A model generated the notes under the pieces. The model saw nothing but the letters and a program-made list of their open reading frames with translations, was not told the origin of the DNA and searched no databases. A DNA stretch of 64,000 nucleotides from Albidovulum sp. (GTDB taxonomy: Bacteria > Pseudomonadota > Alphaproteobacteria > Rhodobacterales > Rhodobacteraceae), in the NCBI GenBank assembly GCA_028823855.1, contig JAPPFL010000065.1, positions 124,001 through 188,000 of the forward strand, given 5' to 3'. The position numbers and the translations under genes are program-made. Shown piece after piece: positions 47,990-57,438 of this stretch; the first letter of the stretch is position 1, and the number at the start of each line of letters is the position of its first letter.

Positions 47990-48757
47990 CTACAGCACGG
48001 CGGCAAGAAAGATCAGCGCCGCAATTTCCGAGCACTGTTGCGCGGCGCCCAGTATATCTCCGGTTTGCCCGCCAATGCGGTGAAATGCCAACCAGCAGAC
48101 GGGAACGGCCGCAGCGCCTGAGAATGCAAGCAAGGGAATTGCGTTCCAGCCAAAGCAGGCAGCCGATATGACCCCGGCCAGGGCGATACAGAATATGACC
48201 GCGTTGCGGCAGGGCGCGCCCATCGTCGCCGCCAGCCCGTCGTTTCTCGCGGGTGGAACAAGATGCATCGCTGCCGCCATAACGGCGCGCGAGACAGCGC
48301 AGGTTGCGGCAAGCGCGTAGACTACCGAATGGGATCCGGCCAGATCGGCGATTGCAGACCAGCGGCCAAGAAAGAGCACAACAATAGCGACGGCGCCGAA
48401 CGCTCCGATACGGCTGTCGCGCATGATCTTCAACCTTTGGTCGGCCGTGCCGCCTCCCCCCAGCCCATCGGCAGAATCGGCGATCCCGTCTTCGTGAAGG
48501 GCTCCCGTCGCGGCAACGAGAAACGCAATAGCCAGTGCCGAAGCCATGAATTCGGACATGCCGACTAGAATTGAAATTTCGGCGACAATCCCCGTGGCGA
48601 TGCCCAGCGCCGCTCCAACGGCCGGCCACGCCCAGGCGCAATCGGGAGAAATCGAAGAATAGCGGGGCGGCACGGGGACGCGCGTAAGCAACCCCGCAGC
48701 CGCTACTAGATCCCTGGGCCGAGGCCGCCATTCGCCATTTTGTTTTTGGTTCGGCAT
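47990..48757 (-). CDS. cobS: Cobalamin synthase (adenosylcobinamide-GDP ribazoletransferase)
   Basis: 255 residues, about six membrane helices. Catalytic text HEDGIADSADGLGGGGTADQ and then IMRDSRIGAFGAVAIV marks CobS. It joins adenosylcobinamide-GDP and alpha-ribazole to make cobalamin in the inner membrane. The start is the ATG at 48757; the longer frame to 48892 would overlap cobT. It is back-to-back with cobT (66 bases), a normal arrangement. No cobalamin riboswitch fits in that space. Confidence 0.95.
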   Translation of the reverse strand: MPNQKQNGEWRPRPRDLVAAAGLLTRVPVPPRYSSISPDCAWAWPAVGAALGIATGIVAEISILVGMSEFMASALAIAFLVAATGALHEDGIADSADGLGGGGTADQRLKIMRDSRIGAFGAVAIVVLFLGRWSAIADLAGSHSVVYALAATCAVSRAVMAAAMHLVPPARNDGLAATMGAPCRNAVIFCIALAGVISAACFGWNAIPLLAFSGAAAVPVCWLAFHRIGGQTGDILGAAQQCSEIAALIFLAAVL

Positions 48758-48823
48758 ATTCGAGATTATTCGATACACTAGATTTGAAAGTCTGCTAAGA
48801 CCGAATCCGTTGCAGAACAAAAT

Positions 48824-49864
48824 ATGAGGCCAGCCGTGCCGGATTCGGTTCCGCCCTTTGCTACGCTGAAAGAGTTCGCGGTCGCGATACAAGATCCGCC
48901 GAAACCGGACGAGCGCGCTCGAGCCGAGGCTCTAGAACGCAACAGGCAACTGACCAAGCCTGCGGGGTCGCTTGGCCGGCTGGAAGACCTGGCGGTTTGG
49001 TTTGCAAGCTGGAGGGGGACCGCCGCGCCGAAGCTGAGCACGTCCCAAATCGTTGTCTTTGCCGCAAATCATGGAGTTTCCGCCCGCGGCGTATCGGCGT
49101 ATCCCCCCGAAGTTACCGCTCAGATGGTTGCCAACTTCTCTTCGGGCGGTGCCGCCATAAATCAGCTTGCCAGGGTCGAAGAGGCGGAATTGTATGTGCA
49201 CGCGCTCGAACTCGATTCGCCTACTCGGGACATCGCCGAGGGACCGGCTATGAGCGAACCCGAGGCTGTCGGAGCGCTAGCGCGCGGATGGCGCGCAGTC
49301 CACGCCAATTCGGAATTGCTTGTAGTCGGGGAAATGGGGATCGGGAATACGACAGCCGCATCGGCAATGGCTCTAGCGCTGTTCGGAGGATCGGCTTCGG
49401 AGTGGACGGGCGCGGGAACCGGCGTTTCGGGCGCAAAGCTGAGAGACAAATCGCGCACGGTGGCGCTTGCCGTGGAAGCCAACCGGTCTTCTCGATCCGA
49501 TCCGCTGGAAGTGCTTCGCTGCCTAGGCGGTCGCGAAATAGCCGCTATGGTCGGCGCGATAGCGCGAGCGCGAGTCGGCGGAATTCCCGTGATTCTTGAC
49601 GGCTTCGTCTGCGCAGCTGCCGCTTCGGTCCTGCACGCCCTCGATGCGTCGATGCTGGACCACGCGGCAGCCGGACATCTGTCGGCGGAATCCGCCCACG
49701 GCAGGCTACTGAATATAATCGGCAAGGAACCGCTTCTCGACTTGAGAATGCGACTCGGAGAGGCGTCCGGGGCGGCGGTAGCGATCGGTCTGCTGCGCTG
49801 CGCCGTCGAATTGCACCGAGGGATGTCGACTTTTGCCGAGGCGGGAGTTGCGTCAGGAAGATGA
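48824..49864 (+). CDS. cobT: NaMN:dimethylbenzimidazole phosphoribosyltransferase
   Basis: 346 residues: [52 protein letters not shown] and the catalytic Glu in STFAEAGV near the C-terminus. It makes alpha-ribazole phosphate, the lower ligand precursor of cobalamin. It is divergent from cobS. Together with CobS this completes the nucleotide-loop step. Only 2 kb separate cobT from the cobamide-dependent reductive dehalogenase. Confidence 0.96.
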   Translation: MRPAVPDSVPPFATLKEFAVAIQDPPKPDERARAEALERNRQLTKPAGSLGRLEDLAVWFASWRGTAAPKLSTSQIVVFAANHGVSARGVSAYPPEVTAQMVANFSSGGAAINQLARVEEAELYVHALELDSPTRDIAEGPAMSEPEAVGALARGWRAVHANSELLVVGEMGIGNTTAASAMALALFGGSASEWTGAGTGVSGAKLRDKSRTVALAVEANRSSRSDPLEVLRCLGGREIAAMVGAIARARVGGIPVILDGFVCAAAASVLHALDASMLDHAAAGHLSAESAHGRLLNIIGKEPLLDLRMRLGEASGAAVAIGLLRCAVELHRGMSTFAEAGVASGR

Positions 49865-49939
49865 GCTATTTTAATTTGCGTTTCCAGGCGACCGGCTGAA
49901 CTTGCGCGCGTCATTGCAAGTCGGTGCCGCCAATGCGTC

Positions 49940-50395
49940 CTAAACAGGAAGTCGAAAGTCGTCTTTCGGCTGATCCATGACGATTTGGCTTTGGATGCGG
50001 GCTACGCCTTCGTGTCTTAGCAAAACTTCGTGGATCAAATTATTCAGGTCTTTCAGATCTTGGCAGTAAACCCTTAGCAGGTAGTCCGATTCGCCGGTAA
50101 GCGTCCAGACAGATGCAATTTCCGGCTGTATCGATGTCAGTTGCGAAAACGACCGAGCCGATTCTCGCGAATGCGCCGACATTGTTACTCTCAGGAAGGC
50201 TTGAACGCCTAATCCCAGAGCTTCGGGGTCGAGCCGAGCGACGTAGCCTCTGATAACTCCTTGCGATTCCAGTCTTAATTTTCTTCTGTTCGCCTGCGAA
50301 GGCGAAAGGTGGAGAATGTCTCCGAGTTCGTGCGCCGCAATCTGGCAATTTTGCTGCAACGTCGCCAGAAGCTTCAAGTCGGTCGAATCAAGCAT
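49940..50395 (-). CDS. Lrp/AsnC-family transcriptional regulator
   Basis: 151 residues. Winged-helix domain LDSTDLKLLATLQQNCQIAA then LSPSQANRRKLRLESQGVIR, and an AsnC/RAM ligand domain (LGLGVQAFLRVTM, WTLTGESDYLLRVYCQDLKD). It begins at the ATG at 50395; the extension in frame to 50476 is AT-rich leader. It is divergent from hpd, so by family behaviour (amino acid effector, activation or repression of the neighbour) it probably controls hpd and perhaps the dehalogenase. The effector may be an aromatic amino acid; this is inferred. Confidence 0.93.
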   Translation of the reverse strand: MLDSTDLKLLATLQQNCQIAAHELGDILHLSPSQANRRKLRLESQGVIRGYVARLDPEALGLGVQAFLRVTMSAHSRESARSFSQLTSIQPEIASVWTLTGESDYLLRVYCQDLKDLNNLIHEVLLRHEGVARIQSQIVMDQPKDDFRLPV

Positions 50396-50474
50396 GCGAT
50401 AAATTATCATAAAATCGATAAAATTTAAAAAATTATAGCGAATTATCAGAAATATCGCGAATATTTTCCAAATC

Positions 50475-50493
50475 AACGCATTAACAATGCGTT
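50475..50493. promoter_or_regulatory. Palindrome upstream of hpd, possible Lrp-type operator
   Basis: AACGCATT, AAC, AATGCGTT: a perfect 8-bp inverted repeat with a 3-base spacer, in an AT-rich divergent region. It lies 32 bases before the hpd start and 80 from the regulator gene. Fits an operator for the adjacent Lrp-type regulator. Confidence 0.5.
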
Positions 50494-50524
50494 ATTTTGG
50501 CATTAAGTTCACGGGAGATAAGAC

Positions 50525-51625
50525 TTGGGACCGTATCCGCACGAAAAATATAATTCGGAAATCTGCAGGAACAATCCGGCCGGAACCGACGGCATGGCGT
50601 TCATAGAATTCGCGAACCCTGATTCCAATGAACTGCGTAGACTATTCGCCCGAATGGGTTTCGCTCTTGCTGCAAAGCACAATAACAAGAATATCGAGAT
50701 TTGGAAGCAGGGCGAAATCGTTTACTTCGTCAACGGCGAGGACGGTTCGATGGGCATGTCTTTCGCGGGCGAGCACGGACCTTGCGCTCCGTCTATGGGC
50801 TGGCGCTTCATTGACGCGGGACATGCTTTCGATTTGGCGGTTTCGAAGGGAGCTACGCCATATTTGGGGGAAGGGAGGTTGCTGGACGTCCCGGCGATCG
50901 TCGGTATCGGCGGAAGCTTGATCTACTTTGTGCAAGGAAACGAAATCGACGAAAATTTCGACGATGAATTCTATCAAGCAAGCTCCGAATGCGAATATAC
51001 CGGAGTTGGCTTCTATTACGTTGACCACCTGACGCACAATGTTCGACGCGGAAACATGGACAAATGGAGCCGGTTTTATTCGGACATATTCAATTTCCGC
51101 CAGATCAGGTTTTTCAGTATCGAGGGCAGGCATTCCGGCCTGTTTTCGCGCGCCTTGACTTCGCCTTGCGGGCGAATTCGAATTCCGATCAACGAAAGCG
51201 CCGACGACAAATCGCAAATCGAAGAATACCTCCGACGCTACAATGGCGAAGGCATCCAACATATCGCCGTAGGTACGCGGGACATTTACGGATCGGTCGA
51301 TGCGATCGCGAAGAGAGGCATGCAGTTCATGCCAAAGCCTCCGGGAACCTATTACCGCAATAGCTTCGAGCGCCTGCCGGGACATCGCGAGCCGATCGAT
51401 CGGATGGAAAAGCACGGCATTCTCATAGACGGAGAGGGCGTAGTCGATGGCGGAGAAACCAAAATTCTGCTCCAGGTATTTTCAAAGACGGCCATTGGAC
51501 CCATATTCTTCGAATTCATACAAAGAAAAGGCGACGACGGATTCGGCGAGGGCAATTTCAAGGCGCTATTTGAGTCAATCGAACAAGATCAGATCGAACG
51601 CGGCGTATTGCATTCGGGCCGGTAG
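50525..51625 (+). CDS. hpd: 4-hydroxyphenylpyruvate dioxygenase
   Basis: 366 residues, TTG start with GGGAG upstream. Fe(II)-dependent; converts 4-hydroxyphenylpyruvate to homogentisate in tyrosine breakdown. The iron ligands are in place: H168 in YYVDHLTHNV, H246 in GIQHIAVGT and E330 in FFEFIQRKGDDGFGEGNF. An N-terminal vicinal-oxygen-chelate domain precedes the catalytic one. Next gene on the same strand is the reductive dehalogenase (gap about 200 bases). No hmgA or fumarylacetoacetase gene is visible, so the rest of the pathway lies elsewhere. Confidence 0.95.
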   Translation: MGPYPHEKYNSEICRNNPAGTDGMAFIEFANPDSNELRRLFARMGFALAAKHNNKNIEIWKQGEIVYFVNGEDGSMGMSFAGEHGPCAPSMGWRFIDAGHAFDLAVSKGATPYLGEGRLLDVPAIVGIGGSLIYFVQGNEIDENFDDEFYQASSECEYTGVGFYYVDHLTHNVRRGNMDKWSRFYSDIFNFRQIRFFSIEGRHSGLFSRALTSPCGRIRIPINESADDKSQIEEYLRRYNGEGIQHIAVGTRDIYGSVDAIAKRGMQFMPKPPGTYYRNSFERLPGHREPIDRMEKHGILIDGEGVVDGGETKILLQVFSKTAIGPIFFEFIQRKGDDGFGEGNFKALFESIEQDQIERGVLHSGR

Positions 51626-51828
51626 TCGCCTTTGAATATTGAATTGACGCTTGGGCTTGGTACAAGTTTCCGCGCGTACGTGATCGTATCTGATGCGACG
51701 CTTCGGTAAATTGCCTTGAAATCAGTCCGAACGGTTGCGGTTTTGCCGCGAATCTTGAACTCGACTAGCATATCCCGCGCTGATTAGCTAAAGCATTGCC
51801 GAGTTCGATAGGGGCTGAGAATAATTTC

Positions 51829-54800
51829 ATGGAGTTCTTTTCCGGCAAGAATCGCGCTTTTCACCTAGGCCCTTTCCCTATGGAAAGGCTTTCCCGAGCA
51901 AGTTCTCGCCCGAGTCTCGTGGAGATTCCCGAAACCCCGCTGCCCAACTACGCTCCAGTCGATCCCGTTTCCTTGGCGCATGCGATGGGTCGGTACGCTG
52001 CCATGTTGGATACCGTCCGCGATGGCGCCGTAACTCACGGCGCGGCGGAATTCCCCGAGAATGCAGGCGAAAGATCAAGGCATTTCAAATCCGCAGCGTA
52101 TTACTTCGATTGCTCGATGGCGGGAATTGCGAGCCTGGATCCTTGCCATTTTTTGGATGAGCCGCGTCGCAACCCCATGGTCGAGGGAATCAGGAAGGAA
52201 TTGGAAGCGGGACAGCCGACAAGCTATGCCGCCGGGGTGGACGCAATTTACGCCGACATCCTAGCGGCGTCGCGAGACAAATTGAAACCGGTCCATCACC
52301 ACAGCCACGCCATGGTGTTCCTGGTCGAGTTCGCGCGCGAACCCGGCGCGGAAGAGCCGGGAACCGAATGGATACGAGGTACGCAGTTGGAGCGAGCGTC
52401 GCTGCTGGCGTCCAACACGGCGGTAGTTATCGCCAACTACATCAGGATGCTAGGATTCGAAGCGCGAGCTCACTCGATGACGACTTCCGATGTCCACTTG
52501 AACAAGCTTAGCGTTTCCGCGGGACTGTGCGGCCTAGTGGGCGGACAGCTACGCAATGCATTCGTTAGCCAAGGATTCGGACTCGCTGCAGTAACGACGG
52601 AACTTGAACTGGAGCCGGATGCGGCGCTCGCTTCGAATGCCGGACGAAATGGTCTACGCAGCCATGGCTTGGATTGGTGGCTCGGGCGTGGATTTGGAAA
52701 GCGGTCGGCAACCGCTATTCCGTTCGCTAAGCGCGAATTCAGGCTCGGTCCCCATCACTTCGAAAACCAAAAACGCGTCGATAGCCCGACAACTTTTATT
52801 GACGAAGAGAGGGTGCCGAGATTCCCCAAGCGCGCCGATTTTTTTGCTAGAGCGCTTTTCGGCGACATGGGTCCAGCGGTTCAGGACGCGGCGAAAGGCG
52901 GGCACTACGTGATGAAAAGCCCGATCGGAGCCTGCGCCCGACGTGCTCTCGGCGCATTGCTCCTGCTGCAATACGGAGATGCGAAGCGTTCGCCGTCGTC
53001 CGACTCTGAAGATCCAATTCGAAATGCCGACAACATCAAGGGCTCTTCATACTACCTAACGACCGACGCGGTCGGCCTTTCTCGCGCGCCCGAGTGGGCG
53101 TACTATTCGCACGATGCGGGAGGCAATCGCCTTGAACCGTATCACGACAATGCAATTTCGATGCTGTTCGATCAGGGGTTCGATACGATGGACGGCGCTT
53201 CCGGCGACGACTGGATTTCGGTCGCGCAGTCCATGCGAGCCTATTTGCGGTTCTCGCTAGTGGGAGGCGTGGTAGCGGAACACATCCGGCGAATGGGATT
53301 CTCTGCGCGTGTGCATTCGGTGCTGGACAGCGAAGTTCTCCAGCCGCCGCTACTTCTACTATCCGGCCTCGGCGAGGTTAGCAGGATCGGCGAAGTCATT
53401 CTTAATCCTTTTCTCGGCCCGCGGCTCAAGGCCGGAACGGTCACGACATCGATGCCGATGAAGCACGACAAGCCTGTCGATTTCGGTCTCCAAAAGTTTT
53501 GCGAGGCTTGCAAAAAGTGCGCCCGCGAATGCCCCTCCGGCGCAATTACGGCTGGTCCAAAATTAATGTACAACGGATACGAGATTTGGAAATCGGATGC
53601 TGAAAAATGCACCCGCTACCGGCTGACGAATTCGGCGGGAGGCATGTGCGGACGCTGCATGAAAACTTGCCCCTGGAACCTCGAAGGCTTGTTCGCGGAA
53701 GCACCGTTCCGCTGGATAGCCAGCAATGTGCCGGCAATGGCAAAGACGCTAGCGGAACTAGACGATCGGCTCGGCAGAGGTTCGATAAATCCAATCAAAA
53801 AATGGTGGTGGGATATCGAACTGGATCGCGCGAAGGGGGCCTACGTAAAGGCAGCGTCTACGAACGAACGCGGCCTGCAAACGAGTCTCGACTTAAAGTA
53901 CGAAGACCAGACTCTGGCCGTCTACCCCGCCGACGCGATGCCGCCGCCATTTCCTATCGTGCATCCATTGGACAGGGAAGAGGGGATCGAACGATACCAA
54001 AAAATGTTGACGCCCGCGGAATATCAGAGTCTGCTTGCCGAAGGCTTGACGCGCGACCTGGCGCCGGCACCGAAATCGCTGGAGGGTGCACCGCCCGTAG
54101 TTCCCGTCGTAGTATCCAAGCGCGAAGAACAAGCGGACGGTATCGTTCGCTTCGAGTTGTCAAGTAAAAACGGTAAGAGCCTGCCGCCGTTCAATGCGGG
54201 CGCACACGTGGACGTAATAGTCGCACCGGAGTACCAAAGGCAGTTTTCGCTTGCCGGCGACCCGGCGAACCTTTCCAAATATGTGCTCGGTGTTCAGCGC
54301 GAACCGGCAGGGCGAGGCGGGTCAGATCTCATGTTCAGGATATTTCGAGAGGGAAGAAAGACCTTTGTCTCCGTTCCAAGGAACCATTTTCCGCTCGACG
54401 AGAGTGCCACCTATTCGCAGCTCATGGCTGGCGGCATTGGCGTTACTCCGCTAATCTCAATGGCGCACCGCCTTCACCGAATCGGCCGCCCATTCGAACT
54501 GCATTACAGCGCCCGATCGGCGGAAACGTGCGCGTTCGTTGACGAACTGAGAAATGCACCCTGGTCAGATTGCGTAAAGTTTCATTTTTCCTCGCTGGGC
54601 GGGCGTGCCCGTTTGGCGGAACTGATCAGGCCATACCGGCCCGGCTACAAGCTTTATGCCTGCGGCGGAAACGGCTACATGGAATCCGTATTTGAAGCCG
54701 CCGCCTTAGCCGGTTGGCCGGAAGACTCTTGTCTAAGGGAATATTTCTCGGTTCCGGAGCTTCCCGAAAAGGAGAGATTTCCGTTCACTGTACGACTAGC

Positions 54801-55044
54801 GACATCCGGTCGAGAAGTGGACGTTCCTGCCAAAATGACTGCTGTCGAAGCTCTCGCGGAACATGGTATCCATTTGGAGACGAAATGTTCGGACGGTATA
54901 TGCGGCGTGTGCGCGACACCGCTTCTAGATGGCAAGGTAGACCATCGCGATTACGTACTGTCCGCTAAAGAGCGCAAGGAGAAAGTTATTCTCTGCTGTT
55001 CCCGGGCGACCGATTCCGGCGGCACGTTAACAGTCGATCTTTAA
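51829..55044 (+). CDS. Self-sufficient reductive dehalogenase fused to flavin/2Fe-2S reductase
   Basis: 1071 residues. Residues 1 to about 690 resemble catabolic RdhA (NpRdhA/BhbA type): a corrinoid-binding region with HYVMKSPIGACARRALGALL and MLFDQGFDTMDG, then two 4Fe-4S sites, C558-X2-C561-X2-C564-X3-C568 and C594 with C607, C610, C614. Residues about 770-1071 are a phthalate-dioxygenase-reductase-like module: FMN/FAD-type RQFSLAGDPAN, NAD-binding MAGGIGVTPLISM and YACGGNGYMESV, and a plant-type 2Fe-2S site C1020-X4-C1025-X2-C1028 with C1056/C1057. No Tat signal, so it should be cytoplasmic and NAD(P)H-driven rather than respiratory. The start is the ATG at 51829 (TTG 51796 has no ribosome site). 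Substrate unknown; probably a halogenated phenolic. Confidence 0.9.
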   Translation: MEFFSGKNRAFHLGPFPMERLSRASSRPSLVEIPETPLPNYAPVDPVSLAHAMGRYAAMLDTVRDGAVTHGAAEFPENAGERSRHFKSAAYYFDCSMAGIASLDPCHFLDEPRRNPMVEGIRKELEAGQPTSYAAGVDAIYADILAASRDKLKPVHHHSHAMVFLVEFAREPGAEEPGTEWIRGTQLERASLLASNTAVVIANYIRMLGFEARAHSMTTSDVHLNKLSVSAGLCGLVGGQLRNAFVSQGFGLAAVTTELELEPDAALASNAGRNGLRSHGLDWWLGRGFGKRSATAIPFAKREFRLGPHHFENQKRVDSPTTFIDEERVPRFPKRADFFARALFGDMGPAVQDAAKGGHYVMKSPIGACARRALGALLLLQYGDAKRSPSSDSEDPIRNADNIKGSSYYLTTDAVGLSRAPEWAYYSHDAGGNRLEPYHDNAISMLFDQGFDTMDGASGDDWISVAQSMRAYLRFSLVGGVVAEHIRRMGFSARVHSVLDSEVLQPPLLLLSGLGEVSRIGEVILNPFLGPRLKAGTVTTSMPMKHDKPVDFGLQKFCEACKKCARECPSGAITAGPKLMYNGYEIWKSDAEKCTRYRLTNSAGGMCGRCMKTCPWNLEGLFAEAPFRWIASNVPAMAKTLAELDDRLGRGSINPIKKWWWDIELDRAKGAYVKAASTNERGLQTSLDLKYEDQTLAVYPADAMPPPFPIVHPLDREEGIERYQKMLTPAEYQSLLAEGLTRDLAPAPKSLEGAPPVVPVVVSKREEQADGIVRFELSSKNGKSLPPFNAGAHVDVIVAPEYQRQFSLAGDPANLSKYVLGVQREPAGRGGSDLMFRIFREGRKTFVSVPRNHFPLDESATYSQLMAGGIGVTPLISMAHRLHRIGRPFELHYSARSAETCAFVDELRNAPWSDCVKFHFSSLGGRARLAELIRPYRPGYKLYACGGNGYMESVFEAAALAGWPEDSCLREYFSVPELPEKERFPFTVRLATSGREVDVPAKMTAVEALAEHGIHLETKCSDGICGVCATPLLDGKVDHRDYVLSAKERKEKVILCCSRATDSGGTLTVDL

Positions 55045-55865
55045 TTCGACGCCATGAATAGATATCGCCCAAGTCGTGATTTCGCCTAAGGATTATATTC
55101 GAAGTTCTTAGCGGAATAGAATCACGCCGGGTCGTTTGCGCCGTTCGTCTTAGGCGGCGTTGTCCAGAGCCCAAAAACGCTGGAACGACGGCGGCTTCGC
55201 GTCCAGTGGAGGATTTCTTGCACGTCGACTTGATTGACGGTCGTCGATTTCGTCAATGAAGCTTGGGCGGGCGTTGGTCTCCGTCGTTCCTTGCAGTGTT
55301 CCGATTCTCTGGGCGCTTCTTTAAGTGTACCTTGCCGACTCGGCGGCACGCCGATCTTGGATTGCGATAATTCGGAGCACGGCTGGTAGCAGTGAATATG
55401 CCAACGATTTCCACTAAGATTGCCCGCGCAGGATTGCGTTCTCGACCTTGCGCAAGATTAGAAATTCAATTTTTTTTGCGCCCGAACAAAAGCTGGCGGA
55501 AGTCCGAGGCTTGTGCGGGACATGATCGCATTTGACATGCTCGCCGCCATCTGTTAAAAGAATTTATCGCAAACGCTGCTCCAAAACCAAAAGAGCACCG
55601 AAAAACAGGCAAGCGCGCGCTAGAAATATAAGAGCGTCTCGACGCTCTTCCGCGACCGGCGATCGTCCGTGCGACGTAGAATTCTCCGGGGCGTCGCTAG
55701 AGTTCGGATTGCTCAGTAGCAGCAATTCACCGGTACTGTCGGGATCAACCTGTTTGTTCACGACCGCCCAGCGCCTTCGAAGCATGCATTCGGAGCGAGG
55801 GAGGAAGCTTGGCTATTTGGAGATCGTGGATTCGCATTGAGAAACGAAAATGAAGAGGAGTTTTT
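55045..55865. other. 820-base gap without recognisable gene
   Basis: Between the dehalogenase and the KamA-like gene. A minus-strand stretch at 55120-55320 looks partly coding but broken, and I could not assign it. Nothing else is visible. Confidence 0.35.
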
Positions 55866-57281
55866 ATGCGTAAAGAATCAACTAGTTTGTCCGTTCCAAT
55901 TGAGTCGGGACTTTTCCCGGACGAGGACAACCGTAGTGCTGTACCGCTTCCCGAGGGCCGCTATCAAGCGATTTCACAAAGGCATCTGGATCGAATTCCA
56001 ATGCTTAGCGAGCTTTCGGAAGACGAGCGTTTCGCGATACGCGTTGTTAGTAGCGTACTGCCGTTCCGCACAAATCGTTATGTAAATGACAACCTGATAG
56101 ATTGGGACAAAGTTCCCAAAGATCCTGTATACCAGCTAGTGTTCCCTCAGAGGGCAATGCTGAGCGACGATGATTTCCAAACGGTTGCAGACCATATACT
56201 TCGCGGTTCGCCTGATCATGAGATTTCTAGGATCGCTGCCGAAATCCGGAACAATTTGAACCCGCATCCGGCGGGCCAGCTCGAATTCAATATCCCCAAG
56301 ATCGACGGCGAGGCCGTCAACGGTCTGCAGCACAAGTATCGGGAGACAGTGCTGTTTTTCCCGAGTCACGGGCAGACGTGCCACGCCTACTGCACCTTTT
56401 GCTTTCGCTGGGCTCAGTTTGTCGGCGATAGCAAGATGAGAATTGCCGCGTCGCAGAACAGCGGGCTCCACCGCTACCTGGCGAGTCATCCGGATATTTC
56501 CGACCTCTTGGTTACCGGAGGCGACCCGATGATCATGAGGACAAGCTGGCTGGAACGCATTCTTCGACCGTTCATCGGCAATCGAATGCTTGAGCATATA
56601 CAAAACATCCGCATAGGCACCAAGGCATTGACCTTCTGGCCGCACCGGTTCGTCGGCGATCAAGATGCGGATGAATTGCTCCGTTTGCTGGAAGATCTTG
56701 TCGATGCAGGAAAGCATGTCGCTATAATGGCGCATTTCAACCATGGTCAGGAACTGCGTACCGAAGTTGTTCGAGATGCGATCAGGCGCATTCGCGACAC
56801 GGGTGCGGAAATTCGATGCCAAGCGCCTCTGCTAGCCCACATTAACGACTGCCCCGCGATCTGGAGCCGGATGTGGGAAAAGCAGGTGCGGCTGGGCATG
56901 GTCCCCTATTACATGTTTGTCGAGCGTGATACCGGTGCGCGCCACTATTTCGAAGTTCCTCTGGCTCGCGGTTGGGAGATCTATGCGGAAGCCGTGCGCC
57001 AAGTCTCCGGGCTCGGTCGGACTGTGCGCGGTCCGAGCATGAGCGCTACGCCAGGAAAGGTCGAGGTTCTCGGAATACAGGAAATTCATGGCGAAAAAGT
57101 GTTCGTACTCCGGTTTTTGCAAGGCCGGAATCCGGAATGGGTTGCGAAGCCGTTTTTTGCCAAATTCGATCCTGCGGCAACATGGTTCGATCACTTGAAA
57201 CCTGCACTCGGGCAATCAAAATTCTTCTTTGAAGATGAATTTCGCGCGATGACCGGGAACAAGATAGCCCTCGCGGCGTGA
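55866..57281 (+). CDS. KamA-family radical SAM protein (lysine 2,3-aminomutase-like)
   Basis: 471 residues, ATG start with GAGGAG about six bases upstream. The radical SAM motif is C172-X3-C176-X2-C179 in QTCHAYCTFCFRWAQFVG, close to KamA but with FRW instead of the usual RRR after the third Cys. LVTGGDPMIM, RIGTKALTFWPHRF and, near the C-terminus, GPSMSATPGKVEVLG fit the KamA fold. KamA enzymes use PLP and SAM to move an amino group (lysine to beta-lysine, or glutamate analogues). The sequence differs enough that the substrate may be another amino acid or none. No beta-lysine acetyltransferase gene is adjacent. Confidence 0.82.
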   Translation: MRKESTSLSVPIESGLFPDEDNRSAVPLPEGRYQAISQRHLDRIPMLSELSEDERFAIRVVSSVLPFRTNRYVNDNLIDWDKVPKDPVYQLVFPQRAMLSDDDFQTVADHILRGSPDHEISRIAAEIRNNLNPHPAGQLEFNIPKIDGEAVNGLQHKYRETVLFFPSHGQTCHAYCTFCFRWAQFVGDSKMRIAASQNSGLHRYLASHPDISDLLVTGGDPMIMRTSWLERILRPFIGNRMLEHIQNIRIGTKALTFWPHRFVGDQDADELLRLLEDLVDAGKHVAIMAHFNHGQELRTEVVRDAIRRIRDTGAEIRCQAPLLAHINDCPAIWSRMWEKQVRLGMVPYYMFVERDTGARHYFEVPLARGWEIYAEAVRQVSGLGRTVRGPSMSATPGKVEVLGIQEIHGEKVFVLRFLQGRNPEWVAKPFFAKFDPAATWFDHLKPALGQSKFFFEDEFRAMTGNKIALAA

Positions 57282-57438
57282 TGAATTCCAGGATTTTCCT
57301 ATCGGGTTTGAATTCGCGGGAATTGATTTCGTCGCCTCGCCTGCATCGGGTCTAAACGTCCTATTTTTCCGATTTGCACTCAAATTGACCATCCGGTCGC
57401 CGGATTAAAGTATTCATCTAATTCATTTTTTCGACCAA

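Noticed and set aside
48758..48823. Cobalamin riboswitch between cobS and cobT
   Set aside because: Only 66 bases are available and no conserved B12-box is visible there or before the dehalogenase.
51589..51771. 60-codon minus-strand ORF at the hpd 3' end
   Set aside because: It overlaps the end of hpd, has no ribosome site and matches no family.
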